From Acinetobacter baumannii (lineage in GTDB: Bacteria; Pseudomonadota; Gammaproteobacteria; Pseudomonadales; Moraxellaceae): DNA of 64,000 nt. How positions within the stretch are numbered: position 1 is the first letter of the stretch; each line of letters starts with the position of its first letter. The position numbers were made by a program, and so were the translations under genes. The notes under the pieces were generated by a model. The model worked only from the letters and a program-made list of their open reading frames with translations, searched no databases and had not been told where the DNA came from. The stretch is from assembly GCF_016508585.1 (NCBI RefSeq), contig NZ_JADVOP010000003.1, positions 1 through 64,000 on the forward strand, read 5' to 3'. Positions 38,510 through 48,738 of the stretch are shown one piece after another.

Positions 38510-39208
38510 TTAAATTGCAACTAAATCACGAATCCCTTTTACAGGCATTTCTGCACCAATGCCTTGTGCAACCACCTGACCACGTGCCATAACGGTATAG
38601 TTATCTGCCAGCTCCTCGGCAAAATCGTAAAATTGCTCGACCAATACAATCGCCATTTCCCCACGATCTGCTAGTTTTCGAATCACCCGCCCAATATCTT
38701 TGATGATTGACGGTTGGATCCCTTCGGTCGGTTCATCTAAGATCAGTACTTTGGGTTCTGAGGCCAAAGCTCGTGCAATGGCTAATTGCTGTTGCTGTCC
38801 CCCTGATAAATCGCCTCCACGGCGATGTTTCATTTCATCGAGGACTGGAAAAACTTCATATAAATGCTCAGGAACTTTACGGGTTTTTGCGCCGGAAAAT
38901 TTTGCCATGCCGATCAAAATATTTTCCTCTACCGTCAATGTAGAAAAAATATCCCGCCCTTGCGGAACATAAGCCAACCCTGCTCTCACCCGCTGTTCAG
39001 GGCTCATTTTGGCAATATCTTGACCATCCAAGAGAATCTGACCAGACTTAATTGGCAAGATTCCCATCAAACATTTTAATAACGTGGTTTTTCCTACACC
39101 ATTTCTCCCCAAAACCACCGAACATTCACCGATTGGCGCATTGAGGCTAACATCACGGAGAATATGGCTTCCGCCATAAAATTGATTGATGTCTTTCACT
39201 TGCAACAT
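38510..39208 (-). CDS. urtE: Urea ABC transporter ATP-binding protein UrtE
   Basis: This is the 232-residue ATPase of the LivF/UrtE type. The P-loop GRNGVGKTTLLK is near residue 35, the signature LSGGQQQQLAIARAL near 132 and the Walker B VLILDEPTEGIQPS near 155. It is the last gene of urtABCDE, 12 bases after urtD. The five-gene order identifies the urea system rather than branched-chain amino acid transport. Confidence 0.94.
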   Translation of the reverse strand: MLQVKDINQFYGGSHILRDVSLNAPIGECSVVLGRNGVGKTTLLKCLMGILPIKSGQILLDGQDIAKMSPEQRVRAGLAYVPQGRDIFSTLTVEENILIGMAKFSGAKTRKVPEHLYEVFPVLDEMKHRRGGDLSGGQQQQLAIARALASEPKVLILDEPTEGIQPSIIKDIGRVIRKLADRGEMAIVLVEQFYDFAEELADNYTVMARGQVVAQGIGAEMPVKGIRDLVAI

Positions 39209-39220
39209 AATATGTCCCCC

Positions 39221-40057
39221 TTAGCGCCCTAAATACTTTTCAATCACATCTTCATTCGCCTGCACTTCTGCCAATGTGCCTTCAGCGAGTATTGCACCTT
39301 GCGCAAGTACGGTGACTTTTTCACTGATGGTATCGATAAAGCTCATATCATGCTCAACCACCAGTAAAGTATGATTCTTTTTTAATTCCAAACACAATTC
39401 AGCAGTACGTTCAGTTTCCGCATCGGTCATACCTGCAACAGGCTCATCCAACAGAATCAGTTTTGGACGCTGCATCAACAGCATCCCGATTTCAAGCCAC
39501 TGTTTTTGTCCATGTGACAATAAGCCGGCTGGCTTTTGGATAAACTCTTGCAGACGAATCTGCTGTAAAGATTCGTCTAATGCCAACTGAGCATCAGGGC
39601 TTAATTTACTGAAGAAACTTTTTTTCACCGTTTTATCTTTAGGTGCGGCAAGCAACAGATTTTCCATGACCGTAAAATTTTCAAATACAGTCGGTTTTTG
39701 AAACTTGCGACCAATCCCGGCTTCAGCAATTTGCTCGGTACTCATTTTGGCTAAATCATAGTTTTGACCAAAAAAAGCAGAGCCTTCTGTTGGACGGGTT
39801 TTGCCTGTGATGACATCCATCAGTGTGGTTTTTCCAGCGCCATTTGGACCAATGATGCAGCGTAATTCACCTTCTTCAATATAAAGAGACAAATCATTTA
39901 AGGCCCGAAAGGAATCAAACCATACGCTGACTTTTTCTAAGTACAGCGCAATACCATGGCTAAAATCGGCCCCCTCGGCTTTAGGTCGACCGTAGCCTTC
40001 ACCAATTTGACCACCATGCTGAGCATTTAAACCTAAGTCTGATAAGAGCGCTGACAT
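39221..40057 (-). CDS. urtD: Urea ABC transporter ATP-binding protein UrtD
   Basis: The 278-residue LivG-type ATPase has Walker A IGPNGAGKTTLMD near residue 69, the signature LSHGQKQWLEIGMLL near 184 and Walker B LILLDEPVAGM near 203. The N-terminal 30 residues are an extension typical of UrtD. The stop codon of urtC overlaps this start. Confidence 0.94.
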   Translation of the reverse strand: MSALLSDLGLNAQHGGQIGEGYGRPKAEGADFSHGIALYLEKVSVWFDSFRALNDLSLYIEEGELRCIIGPNGAGKTTLMDVITGKTRPTEGSAFFGQNYDLAKMSTEQIAEAGIGRKFQKPTVFENFTVMENLLLAAPKDKTVKKSFFSKLSPDAQLALDESLQQIRLQEFIQKPAGLLSHGQKQWLEIGMLLMQRPKLILLDEPVAGMTDAETERTAELCLELKKNHTLLVVEHDMSFIDTISEKVTVLAQGAILAEGTLAEVQANEDVIEKYLGR

Positions 40058-41127
40058 TAGTGATCTCCTTTTTTGAAACGTTCAAATAACCCAATCACAC
40101 CTTTCGGGAGGAAAATAGTCACAACAATAAATAGTGCCCCTAGAATCAATAACCATGCTTCGGGATAGGCCACGGTAAAATAAGTTTTCACTCCATTGAT
40201 TAAGCCTGCACCAAGAATTGGTCCAATTAACGTGCCTCGTCCACCTGCAGCAACCCAGACAGCCATTTCAATGGAGTTGACGGGGTTCATTTCGCTTGGA
40301 TTAATAATCCCTGCTTGTGGGACATACAGTGCACCTGCAATCCCAGCAATGACCGCTGAAATCACCCATGCAGACAGTTTGTACCACAGAGTGCGATAAC
40401 CTAGATATTGCAAACGGTTTTCACTGTCACGGATTGCTCCAAGTACTCGACCATAAGGTTTATTCATTAAACTGCGTAAACCGATAAAACTGAGTAACAA
40501 GACCAAGGCTGTCAGAAAACATAATGTGGCACGCATAGAGGCGGAGGTTATGTCCATGCCCAGAATAGTTTTAAAACCTGTAAAACCATTGTTGCCGCCA
40601 AACCCTGTCTCATTACGGAAAAACAACAAGGCTGCGGCAAAGGTCATGGCTTGGGTGATAATTGAAAAATACACCCCTTTGATTTTGGAGCGGAAAGCAA
40701 AAAATCCAAAAACAAATGCAATCACACCAGGTACTAGAATCACTAAAGCCAGCGCCCAAACAAAATGTTGGGTCCCTACCCAATACCAAGGCAATTCAGT
40801 CCAACTGAGGAATCGCATAAAGTCAGGAAGTTGATCACCTGCCGACTGACGCATCAAGTACATACCAAAAGCATAGCCCCCCAAGGCGAAGTAAAGCCCA
40901 TGCCCTAAACTCAGGATGCCTGCGTAGCCCCAGACCAAGTCTAAAGCCAGCGCAACCAAAGCCAAGCACATGATTTTGCCGATCAAAGTGACCCAATAAG
41001 CGGAAAGATGTAAACCTGAATCCTGTGGCAATACATGGAACCAGGGTAAAATTAACATTACCGCAAAACATATTGCGATCGCGGTTGCGCTATAGGGCTT
41101 ATCTGAAAGTAATGAGGTGATTTTCAT
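40057..41127 (-). CDS. urtC: Urea ABC transporter permease UrtC
   Basis: The 356-residue permease (LivM-like) has about ten membrane segments. I choose ATG 41127, four bases after the urtB stop and with a GGAG upstream, over a start inside urtB at 41160. Its stop overlaps the urtD start, so the operon is translationally coupled. Confidence 0.94.
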   Translation of the reverse strand: MKITSLLSDKPYSATAIAICFAVMLILPWFHVLPQDSGLHLSAYWVTLIGKIMCLALVALALDLVWGYAGILSLGHGLYFALGGYAFGMYLMRQSAGDQLPDFMRFLSWTELPWYWVGTQHFVWALALVILVPGVIAFVFGFFAFRSKIKGVYFSIITQAMTFAAALLFFRNETGFGGNNGFTGFKTILGMDITSASMRATLCFLTALVLLLSFIGLRSLMNKPYGRVLGAIRDSENRLQYLGYRTLWYKLSAWVISAVIAGIAGALYVPQAGIINPSEMNPVNSIEMAVWVAAGGRGTLIGPILGAGLINGVKTYFTVAYPEAWLLILGALFIVVTIFLPKGVIGLFERFKKGDH

Positions 41128-41131
41128 ATAT

Positions 41132-42781
41132 TTACTCCACAAAACGACCTTTGATGGCAAATAAACCTTGTGGACGTTTTTGAATAAACAAAATCACAAG
41201 CACCAAGAGAATAATTTTAGCCAGTACAGCACCCACGCCGATCTCGAGAATTGTTCCACTGACGCCAAGCCCCAATGCAGCTAAAACTGCCCCCCAAACT
41301 TGTCCAACACCACCAACCACAACAACAAGGAAAGCATCAATAATATAGTTTTGCCCCAAATCTGGACCTACATTACCGACTTGTGCCAAAGCACAGCCTG
41401 CAAGTCCTGCAAGCCCTGAACCCAGTCCAAATGCCATCATGTCAATACGTGCTGAACGAATCCCGACCGCACGAGCCATTTGGCGATTTTGTGTCACCGC
41501 ACGAACAAATAATCCAAATCGGGTTTTGTTAAGCAGATAAACCAGTAGCAGGAGTACGGCAACGGTAAATACAATGATTGCGATACGGTTGTAGGGCAGC
41601 ATCAAACTTGGCGTAATTGAGATCCCGCCTGAAAGCCATGAAATATTGGATACCTCAACATTCTGGGCACCAAAAACCATGCGCACCAACTGCATTAAAA
41701 TAAGGCTGACACCAAAAGTCGCCAGTAAGGTTTCCAATTGACGTCCATATAAGGGGCGGATGACGATTCGTTCGATCAGCATGCCAATCAAGGCACTGAC
41801 GAGAAATGCAGCAGGAATTGCCGCAATCAAGTACCAATCCAGATATGCTCCCAAATGTGTTTTAAACAAACTCTGCACCACATAGGTGGTATAAGCACCG
41901 ATCATGATCAGCTCACCATGTGCCATATTGATAACACCCAGTAAGCCGTAGGTAATTGCAAGTCCAAGTGCAGCAAGCAATAAAATACTCGCGGTGCTTA
42001 AACCTGAAAAAACATGTCCTGTCCATTCACTGGCTTGAATCCGGGTTTTAATACTGCTTTGCGCATTCACCAATGCCGACTTTAATTCTGGATTTAGATC
42101 CGGCTGTGTGAGTGCCTGTTCAACAATGGCTAAAACATCAGGACGGTTAGAATCCTGCAGGGTTTTAGCAGCTTGAATTTTGGTTAAAGTGTCAGGACTA
42201 TTAAAATCCATTCTGGCTTTTAATTGAGCTAAACGCGCTTTCACTTTATTGTTCTTTTCATCAAGATAAAGCTGATTGATCATTTTTATATCCAGCTCAT
42301 CTAAGTTATTTTCTAAAATATCAATCGCAGCAAGACGCTGTGAAATATCGGTAGACTGTAATTTGATTTTTGCTTGGGCAAAGCTTAATGCTTTGTGCAA
42401 AGTATTAACCAGCGTCACTTGATTTAAATCACCCGGCCAATCCGTTATTGCCTGCTCATCAGGATAACTGAATAATTTATCGCCCTCTTTCATCAGATAG
42501 GTCTTGCCTGAGCTATCGGTATAAAGCTCATCTTTTTCAACATAAGCAACCAATTGGTCAAGTTGTTCAATACTGGCCGGCCATTGATTGAGCATTGCAC
42601 GACGGCTGGCAAAATCCCCACGTACAAATTGCTGAATTGCATCATCATGAGATGTGGTTTTTTGTGTGGTTAAAGCAGCACCCGTTTGATCCGTATGTAA
42701 AGATTCAGCAGCAATCGTTTGCATCAGGAACAACTGGAAAATCATAAAAAAAAGTGTTGCAAAACTTAGTCTGATCGACAT
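41132..42781 (-). CDS. urtB: Urea ABC transporter permease UrtB with extended N-terminal region
   Basis: The first about 270 residues are a signal-bearing, alpha-helical, periplasmic-looking extension rich in short helical repeats, followed by a LivH-type permease (GLSTASILLLAALGLAITYGL onward). Such a long UrtB is usual in proteobacteria, where LivH itself is about 300 residues. I choose ATG 42781, with GGGGGAG six bases upstream, over a TTG two codons earlier. urtA ends 93 bases upstream. Confidence 0.93.
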   Translation of the reverse strand: MSIRLSFATLFFMIFQLFLMQTIAAESLHTDQTGAALTTQKTTSHDDAIQQFVRGDFASRRAMLNQWPASIEQLDQLVAYVEKDELYTDSSGKTYLMKEGDKLFSYPDEQAITDWPGDLNQVTLVNTLHKALSFAQAKIKLQSTDISQRLAAIDILENNLDELDIKMINQLYLDEKNNKVKARLAQLKARMDFNSPDTLTKIQAAKTLQDSNRPDVLAIVEQALTQPDLNPELKSALVNAQSSIKTRIQASEWTGHVFSGLSTASILLLAALGLAITYGLLGVINMAHGELIMIGAYTTYVVQSLFKTHLGAYLDWYLIAAIPAAFLVSALIGMLIERIVIRPLYGRQLETLLATFGVSLILMQLVRMVFGAQNVEVSNISWLSGGISITPSLMLPYNRIAIIVFTVAVLLLLVYLLNKTRFGLFVRAVTQNRQMARAVGIRSARIDMMAFGLGSGLAGLAGCALAQVGNVGPDLGQNYIIDAFLVVVVGGVGQVWGAVLAALGLGVSGTILEIGVGAVLAKIILLVLVILFIQKRPQGLFAIKGRFVE

Positions 42782-42873
42782 ACGCAACTCCCCCTATTCT
42801 TGTTGAAATACAATGACACTCGATCATGGGTTAAGCTTGCTGAACAACAGCAAGCTTTGGGGTCGTAAAATGC

Positions 42874-44163
42874 CTATTTAGGAATATAGGGGCTCCACGG
42901 TTCGGCTTTGATCGGTTGAGGGCTCTTGTACACCACATCAAACTGTCCATCGCCACGAATTTGCCCAATCATGACCGGCTTGTGTAAGTGATGATTGGTG
43001 GCATCCATACTTAAGGTATAACCAGAAGGTGCTTTGAACGTTTGACCGGCCATTGCATCACGCACTTTATCGACATCAGTTGTTCCAGCCTTTTCAACAG
43101 CTTGTTTCCACATATGGATACCGACATAAGTTGCTTCCATTGGATCATTGGTCACCAATTTATTCGCGTTTGGCAATTTATATTCCACTGCGTACTGCTT
43201 CATTTTATTGATAAATTCTGCATTTACAGGATTCTTCACAGACATGAAGTAGTTCCAAGATGCCAGATGTCCGACCAAAGGCTTGGTATCAATACCGCGT
43301 AATTCTTCTTCACCTACAGAGAAAGCCATCACTGGAATATCTGAAGCTTTGATGCCCTGATTGCCCAATTCACGATAAAACGGCACATTGGAATCACCAT
43401 TGATGGTTGAGATCACCGCTGTTTTCTTTCCTGCGGCAAATTTTTTAATATTTCCAACAATGGTTTGATAGTTGCTATGACCAAAAGGGGTGTACTCTTC
43501 CATAATGTCGGCATCAGCCACACCTTTTGACTTTAAGAATGCACGTAAGATTTTATTGGTGGTACGAGGATAGACATAGTCCGTCCCCAAAAGAACAAAA
43601 CGTTGCGCTTTACCCCCTTCATCACTCATCAAATATTCAACCGCAGGAATCGCTTGTTGATTGGGTGCAGCACCTGTATAGAAAATATTTTTAGACTGCT
43701 CCTGTCCTTCATACTGCACAGGATAAAATAACAAACCATTCAGTTCTTCAACGACTGGAAGTACCGACTTACGTGATACCGATGTCCAACATCCAAAAAT
43801 CACCGCAACCTTGTCTTGGGTAATCAACTGACGTGCTTTCTCTGCAAACAGGGGCCAATCCGATGCTGGATCAACCACCACAGGTTCAAGTTTTTTCCCC
43901 ATCACACCGCCGTTAGCATTAATTTCATTGATGGTCATCAATGCGGTGTCTTTAAGCGATGTTTCTGAGATCGCCATCGTTCCTGACAGCGAATGTAAAA
44001 TGCCGACTTTGATCGTGTCACCACTTGTAGCAGGTGCCTTGTTTTCTGCGGTTGTTGGTTTCGCGTCGGTTTTATCCGCAGGCTTTGAACAACCCGTCAA
44101 TACCATGCTCCCCATCATTGCAGCAACTAACAGTGTCTTTGAAAACATTTTTTGTTGGAACAT
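42874..44163 (-). CDS. urtA: Urea ABC transporter substrate-binding lipoprotein UrtA
   Basis: The protein has 429 residues from ATG 44163, preceded by GGAG. The lipobox MVLTGC near residues 20-25 marks a lipoprotein. The mature part is a type 1 periplasmic-binding fold close to urea/amide binders: IKVGILHSLSGTMAISE near 50 and GCWTSVSRKSVLPVVEE near 120. It is the first gene of urtABCDE. A urease is not in this window, so nitrogen use would need one elsewhere. Confidence 0.94.
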   Translation of the reverse strand: MFQQKMFSKTLLVAAMMGSMVLTGCSKPADKTDAKPTTAENKAPATSGDTIKVGILHSLSGTMAISETSLKDTALMTINEINANGGVMGKKLEPVVVDPASDWPLFAEKARQLITQDKVAVIFGCWTSVSRKSVLPVVEELNGLLFYPVQYEGQEQSKNIFYTGAAPNQQAIPAVEYLMSDEGGKAQRFVLLGTDYVYPRTTNKILRAFLKSKGVADADIMEEYTPFGHSNYQTIVGNIKKFAAGKKTAVISTINGDSNVPFYRELGNQGIKASDIPVMAFSVGEEELRGIDTKPLVGHLASWNYFMSVKNPVNAEFINKMKQYAVEYKLPNANKLVTNDPMEATYVGIHMWKQAVEKAGTTDVDKVRDAMAGQTFKAPSGYTLSMDATNHHLHKPVMIGQIRGDGQFDVVYKSPQPIKAEPWSPYIPK

Positions 44164-44230
44164 GATTTTTTTCTCCAAACCTTTTGGTGCATTTTTAAAT
44201 GCATGATTTTGTTCATACCTCACAGGCTGG

Positions 44231-44247
44231 ATTCAATTTTTATGCCA
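44231..44247 (-). promoter_or_regulatory. Sigma54-like promoter upstream of urtA
   Basis: On the minus strand TGGCA (44247-44243) and TTGAA (44236-44232) are at the spacing of the RpoN consensus (TGGCAC-N5-TTGC), with GG at -24 but GA rather than GC at -12. The start would be near 44219, 55 bases before ATG. The rest of the 464-base spacer (44164-44627) holds the parE terminator and no gene. Nitrogen control of urtABCDE by NtrC is expected in relatives, but I see no strong NtrC palindrome. Confidence 0.4.
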
Positions 44248-44564
44248 AGTCGAAAATTTCTTTTTTTTGAATGACTTTTTAGAAGCAATAACATGATGAA
44301 AATCAATGAAATTACAGGTGCTATTTTTTTTGCCAAAGGGGGTAGACCATTCTCTACCCATAGCCAACAGATAGACTAAACAACCAGATGTAGCGAATCT
44401 AAAAATGCCAGATTAAAAGCCATACTGATCAAATTAAGTGCGATTTTTTTACTTTAAAATGAGCAAATAGAGTGCAGATTGACTCTGGCAAGCCAGGATG
44501 AAAAATGGACCGTATCCTATACTTTGAAAAGCAGATAGATTGGGCAATCTGAATTAAAAACCAA

Positions 44565-44597
44565 TAAAAAATGAGGTCTGCAAGACCTCATTTTTTT
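44565..44597 (-). terminator. Terminator of parE
   Basis: The perfect stem ATGAGGTCT/AGACCTCAT with loop GCA is flanked by A and T tracts, about 30 bases past the parE stop. Confidence 0.9.
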
Positions 44598-44627
44598 ACC
44601 TAAAGTTTTCAGCAAGCCAAATGCTAT

Positions 44628-46508
44628 TTAAACGGTTAAATCTGCTAGGTTACCTTTTTGCTCTAACCAGTCTTTACGATCGCTGGCACGTTTCTTTGCC
44701 AATAATTTGTCCAATAAGCCTGCGGTATGATGTGCATCATCCAAATCAAGTTGAACCAAGCGCCGAGTATTTGGATCTAAAGTCGTTTCACGCAATTGGC
44801 TTGCGTTCATCTCTCCCAATCCTTTAAATCGGGTAATTTGTGGGTTCTTAGACTTTACTCTCTTTAAGATAGCTTCTAACTCATCATCATCCAACGCGTA
44901 ATAAACGTCTTTATTGTCATCTATTCGATACAAAGGCGGCATCGCTACATATAAATGCCCGGCATCCACCATTGCAGGGAAATGCTTCACAAACAAGGCA
45001 CACAATAAAGTTGCGATGTGTAAACCATCAGAGTCCGCATCGGCAAGAATACAAATTTTACCATAACGCAATTCTGAAAGATCATCACTTCCCGGATCAA
45101 CACCAATCGCTATCGCGATATTGTGTACTTCTTGAGAAGCCAAGACCTCATCAGAAGATACTTCCCAAGTATTTAAGATTTTTCCACGGATTGGCATAAT
45201 GGCTTGGAAATTTTTATCTCGCGCCTGTTTGGCAGAACCGCCTGCTGAATCCCCTTCCACGATAAAAAGTTCTGATTCTTCAAGTGTATGCCCTACACAA
45301 TCTGATAATTTTCCAGGTAATGTCGGACCTGCCACAATTTTTTTACGTTCAACTTTTTTCGCTGCTTTTAAACGGCGACCAGCTTTCGCAATCACGATTT
45401 CAGCCAGTTGCATTGCAACTTCAGCATTCTGATTGAGCCACAGCGCAAAAGCATCTTTAGCAATATTTAAAACAATATTGGATGCTTCACGGCTTGAAAG
45501 CCGTTCTTTGGTTTGACCGGAAAATTGCGGTTCTTGGAATTTAAGTGAGAGAATAAAATTCACGCCATCCCAAACATCTTCTGCTGACAATTTCATATTA
45601 CGTGGCAATAAGTTACGCAATTCACAGAATTCACGCATTGCATCAGTCACCCCTGAACGTAAACCGTTCACATGCGTACCGCCTTGTGCAGTTGGAATCA
45701 AGTTGACATAACTTTCCTGAATCTGTTCTCCGCCTTCGATATTCCAGCAAATTGCAAATTCTGCACTGGCACGCTCAGCCTCGCCTGTTGCAACAAAAGC
45801 AGGTTCAGGAATAATTTCACGGTCTTGCAATTCATCCATCAAATAGTCGACTAAACCATTTTCAAATTGCCATTCGATTTTCTCGTCATTGATCTGATCA
45901 ATATAATTAATCTGCAAACCCGCAGCCAAAACAGCTTTGGCTTTTAAATTATGCTTTAAAGCTTTAAGCGCAAATTTAGGCGAATCAAAATACTTGGCTT
46001 CAGGCCAAAAACGTACCGTTGTCCCTGTTGCACGCTTGGCAACCTTACCTTCCAGAACTTCTAGAGGCGCGACAGGTTCGCCACGTTCAAAAGCCATTTT
46101 ATAAAGATTGCCCTGACGTTGAACCTCAACCTCGACACGGTCAGACAAGGCATTTACAACAGAAATTCCGACCCCATGTAAACCGCCTGAAAACTGGTAA
46201 TTGTCTGTACTAAACTTACCACCTGCATGCAATTTGGTCAGAATAATTTCGATCCCGCTTTGACCATATTCAGGATGGATATCGACAGGCATACCACGAC
46301 CATTGTCTTCAACAGATAAAGAACCGTCTTTATATACCGTGACAGTTATTTTGTTGGCATGCCCTGCAAGTGCCTCATCGACAGCATTATCAATAACTTC
46401 TTGCGCCAAATGGTTTGGACGCGTGGTATCTGTATACATGCCTGGACGACGACGCACAGGGTCTAAGCCAGATAATACTTCAAGTGATTGGGCCGTATAT
46501 TGAGACAC
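44628..46508 (-). CDS. parE: DNA topoisomerase IV subunit B ParE
   Basis: The 626-residue ATPase subunit of topoisomerase IV decatenates replicated chromosomes. It shows the GHKL ATPase EVIDNAVDEALAG near residue 37 and GGLHGVGISVVNALS near 108. The TOPRIM region reads EGDSAGGSAKQ near 418, a core target region for quinolones in GyrB/ParE. The length is ParE-like (GyrB is about 800). The usual partner parC is not adjacent. yqiA lies just upstream, as in E. coli. Confidence 0.96.
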   Translation of the reverse strand: MSQYTAQSLEVLSGLDPVRRRPGMYTDTTRPNHLAQEVIDNAVDEALAGHANKITVTVYKDGSLSVEDNGRGMPVDIHPEYGQSGIEIILTKLHAGGKFSTDNYQFSGGLHGVGISVVNALSDRVEVEVQRQGNLYKMAFERGEPVAPLEVLEGKVAKRATGTTVRFWPEAKYFDSPKFALKALKHNLKAKAVLAAGLQINYIDQINDEKIEWQFENGLVDYLMDELQDREIIPEPAFVATGEAERASAEFAICWNIEGGEQIQESYVNLIPTAQGGTHVNGLRSGVTDAMREFCELRNLLPRNMKLSAEDVWDGVNFILSLKFQEPQFSGQTKERLSSREASNIVLNIAKDAFALWLNQNAEVAMQLAEIVIAKAGRRLKAAKKVERKKIVAGPTLPGKLSDCVGHTLEESELFIVEGDSAGGSAKQARDKNFQAIMPIRGKILNTWEVSSDEVLASQEVHNIAIAIGVDPGSDDLSELRYGKICILADADSDGLHIATLLCALFVKHFPAMVDAGHLYVAMPPLYRIDDNKDVYYALDDDELEAILKRVKSKNPQITRFKGLGEMNASQLRETTLDPNTRRLVQLDLDDAHHTAGLLDKLLAKKRASDRKDWLEQKGNLADLTV

Positions 46509-46524
46509 GTTTAAGTTTTTCCTT

Positions 46525-47109
46525 TTATTTTACGGAGTAAGATAAAAACTCCACAATCATGGGAATTTTATCTGCAAAATCTTCCATCGCATGATTACCA
46601 TGCATTTCTGTCATGATCAAGGATGTATGTGGCGCTGTACTATAATACCGTTCTGCCTCACGATAATCCAAAACTTCATCGCCTTGTTGCAATAACACCA
46701 TTATTTTGTCTGCATCTTGCACAAACGGTACAGCAGTTTCTTCCAAGTAGTCCAATTGGACATCATCCAGTGTCCATTGTTCAGTCACCTGGTAAGGCAT
46801 ATATTCCGTCCCAAAGAGCTGACGAAACAATTGCCATGGTCGCATAGCCGGATTAATTAAAACAGCAGGTACACCATATTTTGCGACCAGCTGTGTCGCA
46901 TAAAACCCGCCTAGACTGCTTCCCACCAACACCACATCTGAGTATTGCTCAATATAAGCCGATATTTGTGTTAAAACATCGTGTGGATGCTGATTTAAAT
47001 CAGGTAAATGCACACGATGCGATGAATGGTAGCGACAATAGTCGGCTAGCTGTTGCCCTTTTATGGACAAAGGGCTACTTTTAAAACCATGTAAATAAAT
47101 AATATTCAT
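46525..47109 (-). CDS. yqiA: YqiA/YcfP-family alpha/beta esterase
   Basis: The 194-residue protein begins with YLHGFKSSPLSIKGQQ and has the nucleophile elbow VGSSLGGFYATQLV near residue 61, with a C-terminal HGNHAMED near 170. This is the UPF0227 family of small esterases. Its gene is 16 bases upstream of parE, the same pair as yqiA-parE in enteric bacteria, so cotranscription is likely. The natural substrate is not known to me. Confidence 0.9.
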   Translation of the reverse strand: MNIIYLHGFKSSPLSIKGQQLADYCRYHSSHRVHLPDLNQHPHDVLTQISAYIEQYSDVVLVGSSLGGFYATQLVAKYGVPAVLINPAMRPWQLFRQLFGTEYMPYQVTEQWTLDDVQLDYLEETAVPFVQDADKIMVLLQQGDEVLDYREAERYYSTAPHTSLIMTEMHGNHAMEDFADKIPMIVEFLSYSVK

Positions 47110-47352
47110 TGAAAACGGATTGATTTTTCACCACGGATGTTTTAATTTTTAATGTGAACTAAATCACACAATTGTTTTAATTTGTATATGTGAGGATATT
47201 GTCCGACAAAAAATTAAAACTTTAATGCAATTATCGGTATTTTAAATAGTGTTCAGGATGAACAAGATAAGATGATTGCCTATGAATTTATACAGGGATC
47301 TAGAGCAAAAATAAAGTCTTTGTTCCAGATCAATATGGATGAGGAAATAACA

Positions 47353-48684
47353 ATGCCAAGCTTAACCCCTTTACACGAAACCTATTGTAAGTGGGACCGC
47401 TCGCCTCCAAGTCAGGCAGACGTACTAGAAGGCTTAGCGCAGTTAGTCAGTACGCCCCTCAGTGGTGTCGTTCAGGACTTCATCCAATCAATTCAACGTG
47501 AAATGTTACTGAGTATTTTCGGTTTAAGTAAGCAAAAAGCTAAACGTTTCCAGTCTCGTCCAATTGTCGATAAATTCTATAAATTCGGTTATAACGCTTT
47601 GCAAAATTACGGTAGCCATCTGTTGGCACCCGTACTCCGTAAAACCATTGAACGTTTCCCAAACCTACATGATAAACCGCTTAATGCGCATATGACCTTT
47701 TTAGTCAGTGCTTTAAATGGCGTACTCGGCGATTATCTTTTGGCGACCCATAATCCATTAGCACTTTCTCCTGTCCTCTACGACCATTATGGTGCATTAC
47801 AACAAGGCGACTTGGCAGGCCGTGTGGTGATCTTTTCACACGGTCTATGTATGAACTATCAGGACTGGAGTAATCGTGGTAATGGCGGTATCGGGGAAAA
47901 ATTACTGGCACAGCGTGATAACAACACCATGCTATATTTCCATTACAACACCGGTCGAAGAATTTCAGCCAATGGTCGCTCTTTAGCCAATCTGCTTGAA
48001 GACCTCATCAAACGTAATCCACGCATTACCAGTATTGATTTGATCGGACATAGTATGGGGGGGTTGGTGAGTCGAAGTGCCTTATTTTATGGCAAGCAAA
48101 ATATGCATCAATGGTTTCACATGGTTGAAAATCTGGTCTGTATCGGCTCTCCACATCATGGTGCGGTTTTAGAACGCTTTGGCTTTGCAATTCAAGAAAA
48201 GATAGGGCATTTTCCGATTGTCAAAATCATCAGTCATGTGGTGAATATTCGTAGCAATGGGATATTGGACTTACGCTATGGCAGTGTGCGTGATGATGAC
48301 TGGGAACATAATAATGCAAGGATCGGTCTGATGGATGACAACCGTAAACCTGCGCCACTCCCCTCACACATCAACACCTTTTTAATTGCTGGAACCCTAG
48401 AGTTTGAAAATCGTAAAAATCGAACCCTCAAAGTCATTGGTGATTATTTGGTCAGTGTAAAGAGTGCTCTAGGCGAACATCCTAATCCACGTTTTCAGCT
48501 CAAACTGCCAGAATCTCACAAAGCAGTATTCTACGGACTGAACCATTTTGATATTCAATATCATCCCTTGGTTTCAGAACAAATCGCCAAATGGTTCTAT
48601 CCGCATCATGATGAGTTGGCTGAAGAACAAATCCGGAAGTATCTGATCAAGCTGGAAAGCATGCAGGGCATTGTGGAAACCTGA
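47353..48684 (+). CDS. Lipase-like alpha/beta hydrolase
   Basis: The protein has 443 residues from ATG 47353, the Met preceded by GAGG; two earlier in-frame ATGs at 47272 and 47335 lack such a site. The nucleophile elbow reads IDLIGHSMGGLVSRSA near residue 236, and FSHGLCMNYQDWS near 170 is the oxyanion region. A likely catalytic histidine is near the C-terminal GLNHFDIQYHP. No signal peptide is seen, so it is probably cytoplasmic or peripheral. The substrate is unknown. Confidence 0.8.
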   Translation: MPSLTPLHETYCKWDRSPPSQADVLEGLAQLVSTPLSGVVQDFIQSIQREMLLSIFGLSKQKAKRFQSRPIVDKFYKFGYNALQNYGSHLLAPVLRKTIERFPNLHDKPLNAHMTFLVSALNGVLGDYLLATHNPLALSPVLYDHYGALQQGDLAGRVVIFSHGLCMNYQDWSNRGNGGIGEKLLAQRDNNTMLYFHYNTGRRISANGRSLANLLEDLIKRNPRITSIDLIGHSMGGLVSRSALFYGKQNMHQWFHMVENLVCIGSPHHGAVLERFGFAIQEKIGHFPIVKIISHVVNIRSNGILDLRYGSVRDDDWEHNNARIGLMDDNRKPAPLPSHINTFLIAGTLEFENRKNRTLKVIGDYLVSVKSALGEHPNPRFQLKLPESHKAVFYGLNHFDIQYHPLVSEQIAKWFYPHHDELAEEQIRKYLIKLESMQGIVET

Positions 48685-48704
48685 TTGTGCCTAAATCCAA
48701 GCAT

Positions 48705-48735
48705 AAAAAAAGCTGATGTTGAATCAGCTTTTTTT
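48705..48735. terminator. Bidirectional terminator between convergent genes
   Basis: The perfect stem AGCTGAT/ATCAGCT with A and T tracts on both sides lies between the hydrolase stop and the next, oppositely directed gene. Confidence 0.85.
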
Positions 48736-48738
48736 AGA

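Noticed and set aside
44248-44564. Search for an NtrC palindrome before urtA
   Set aside because: Only half-matches such as GCACTCTATTTGCTC were found.
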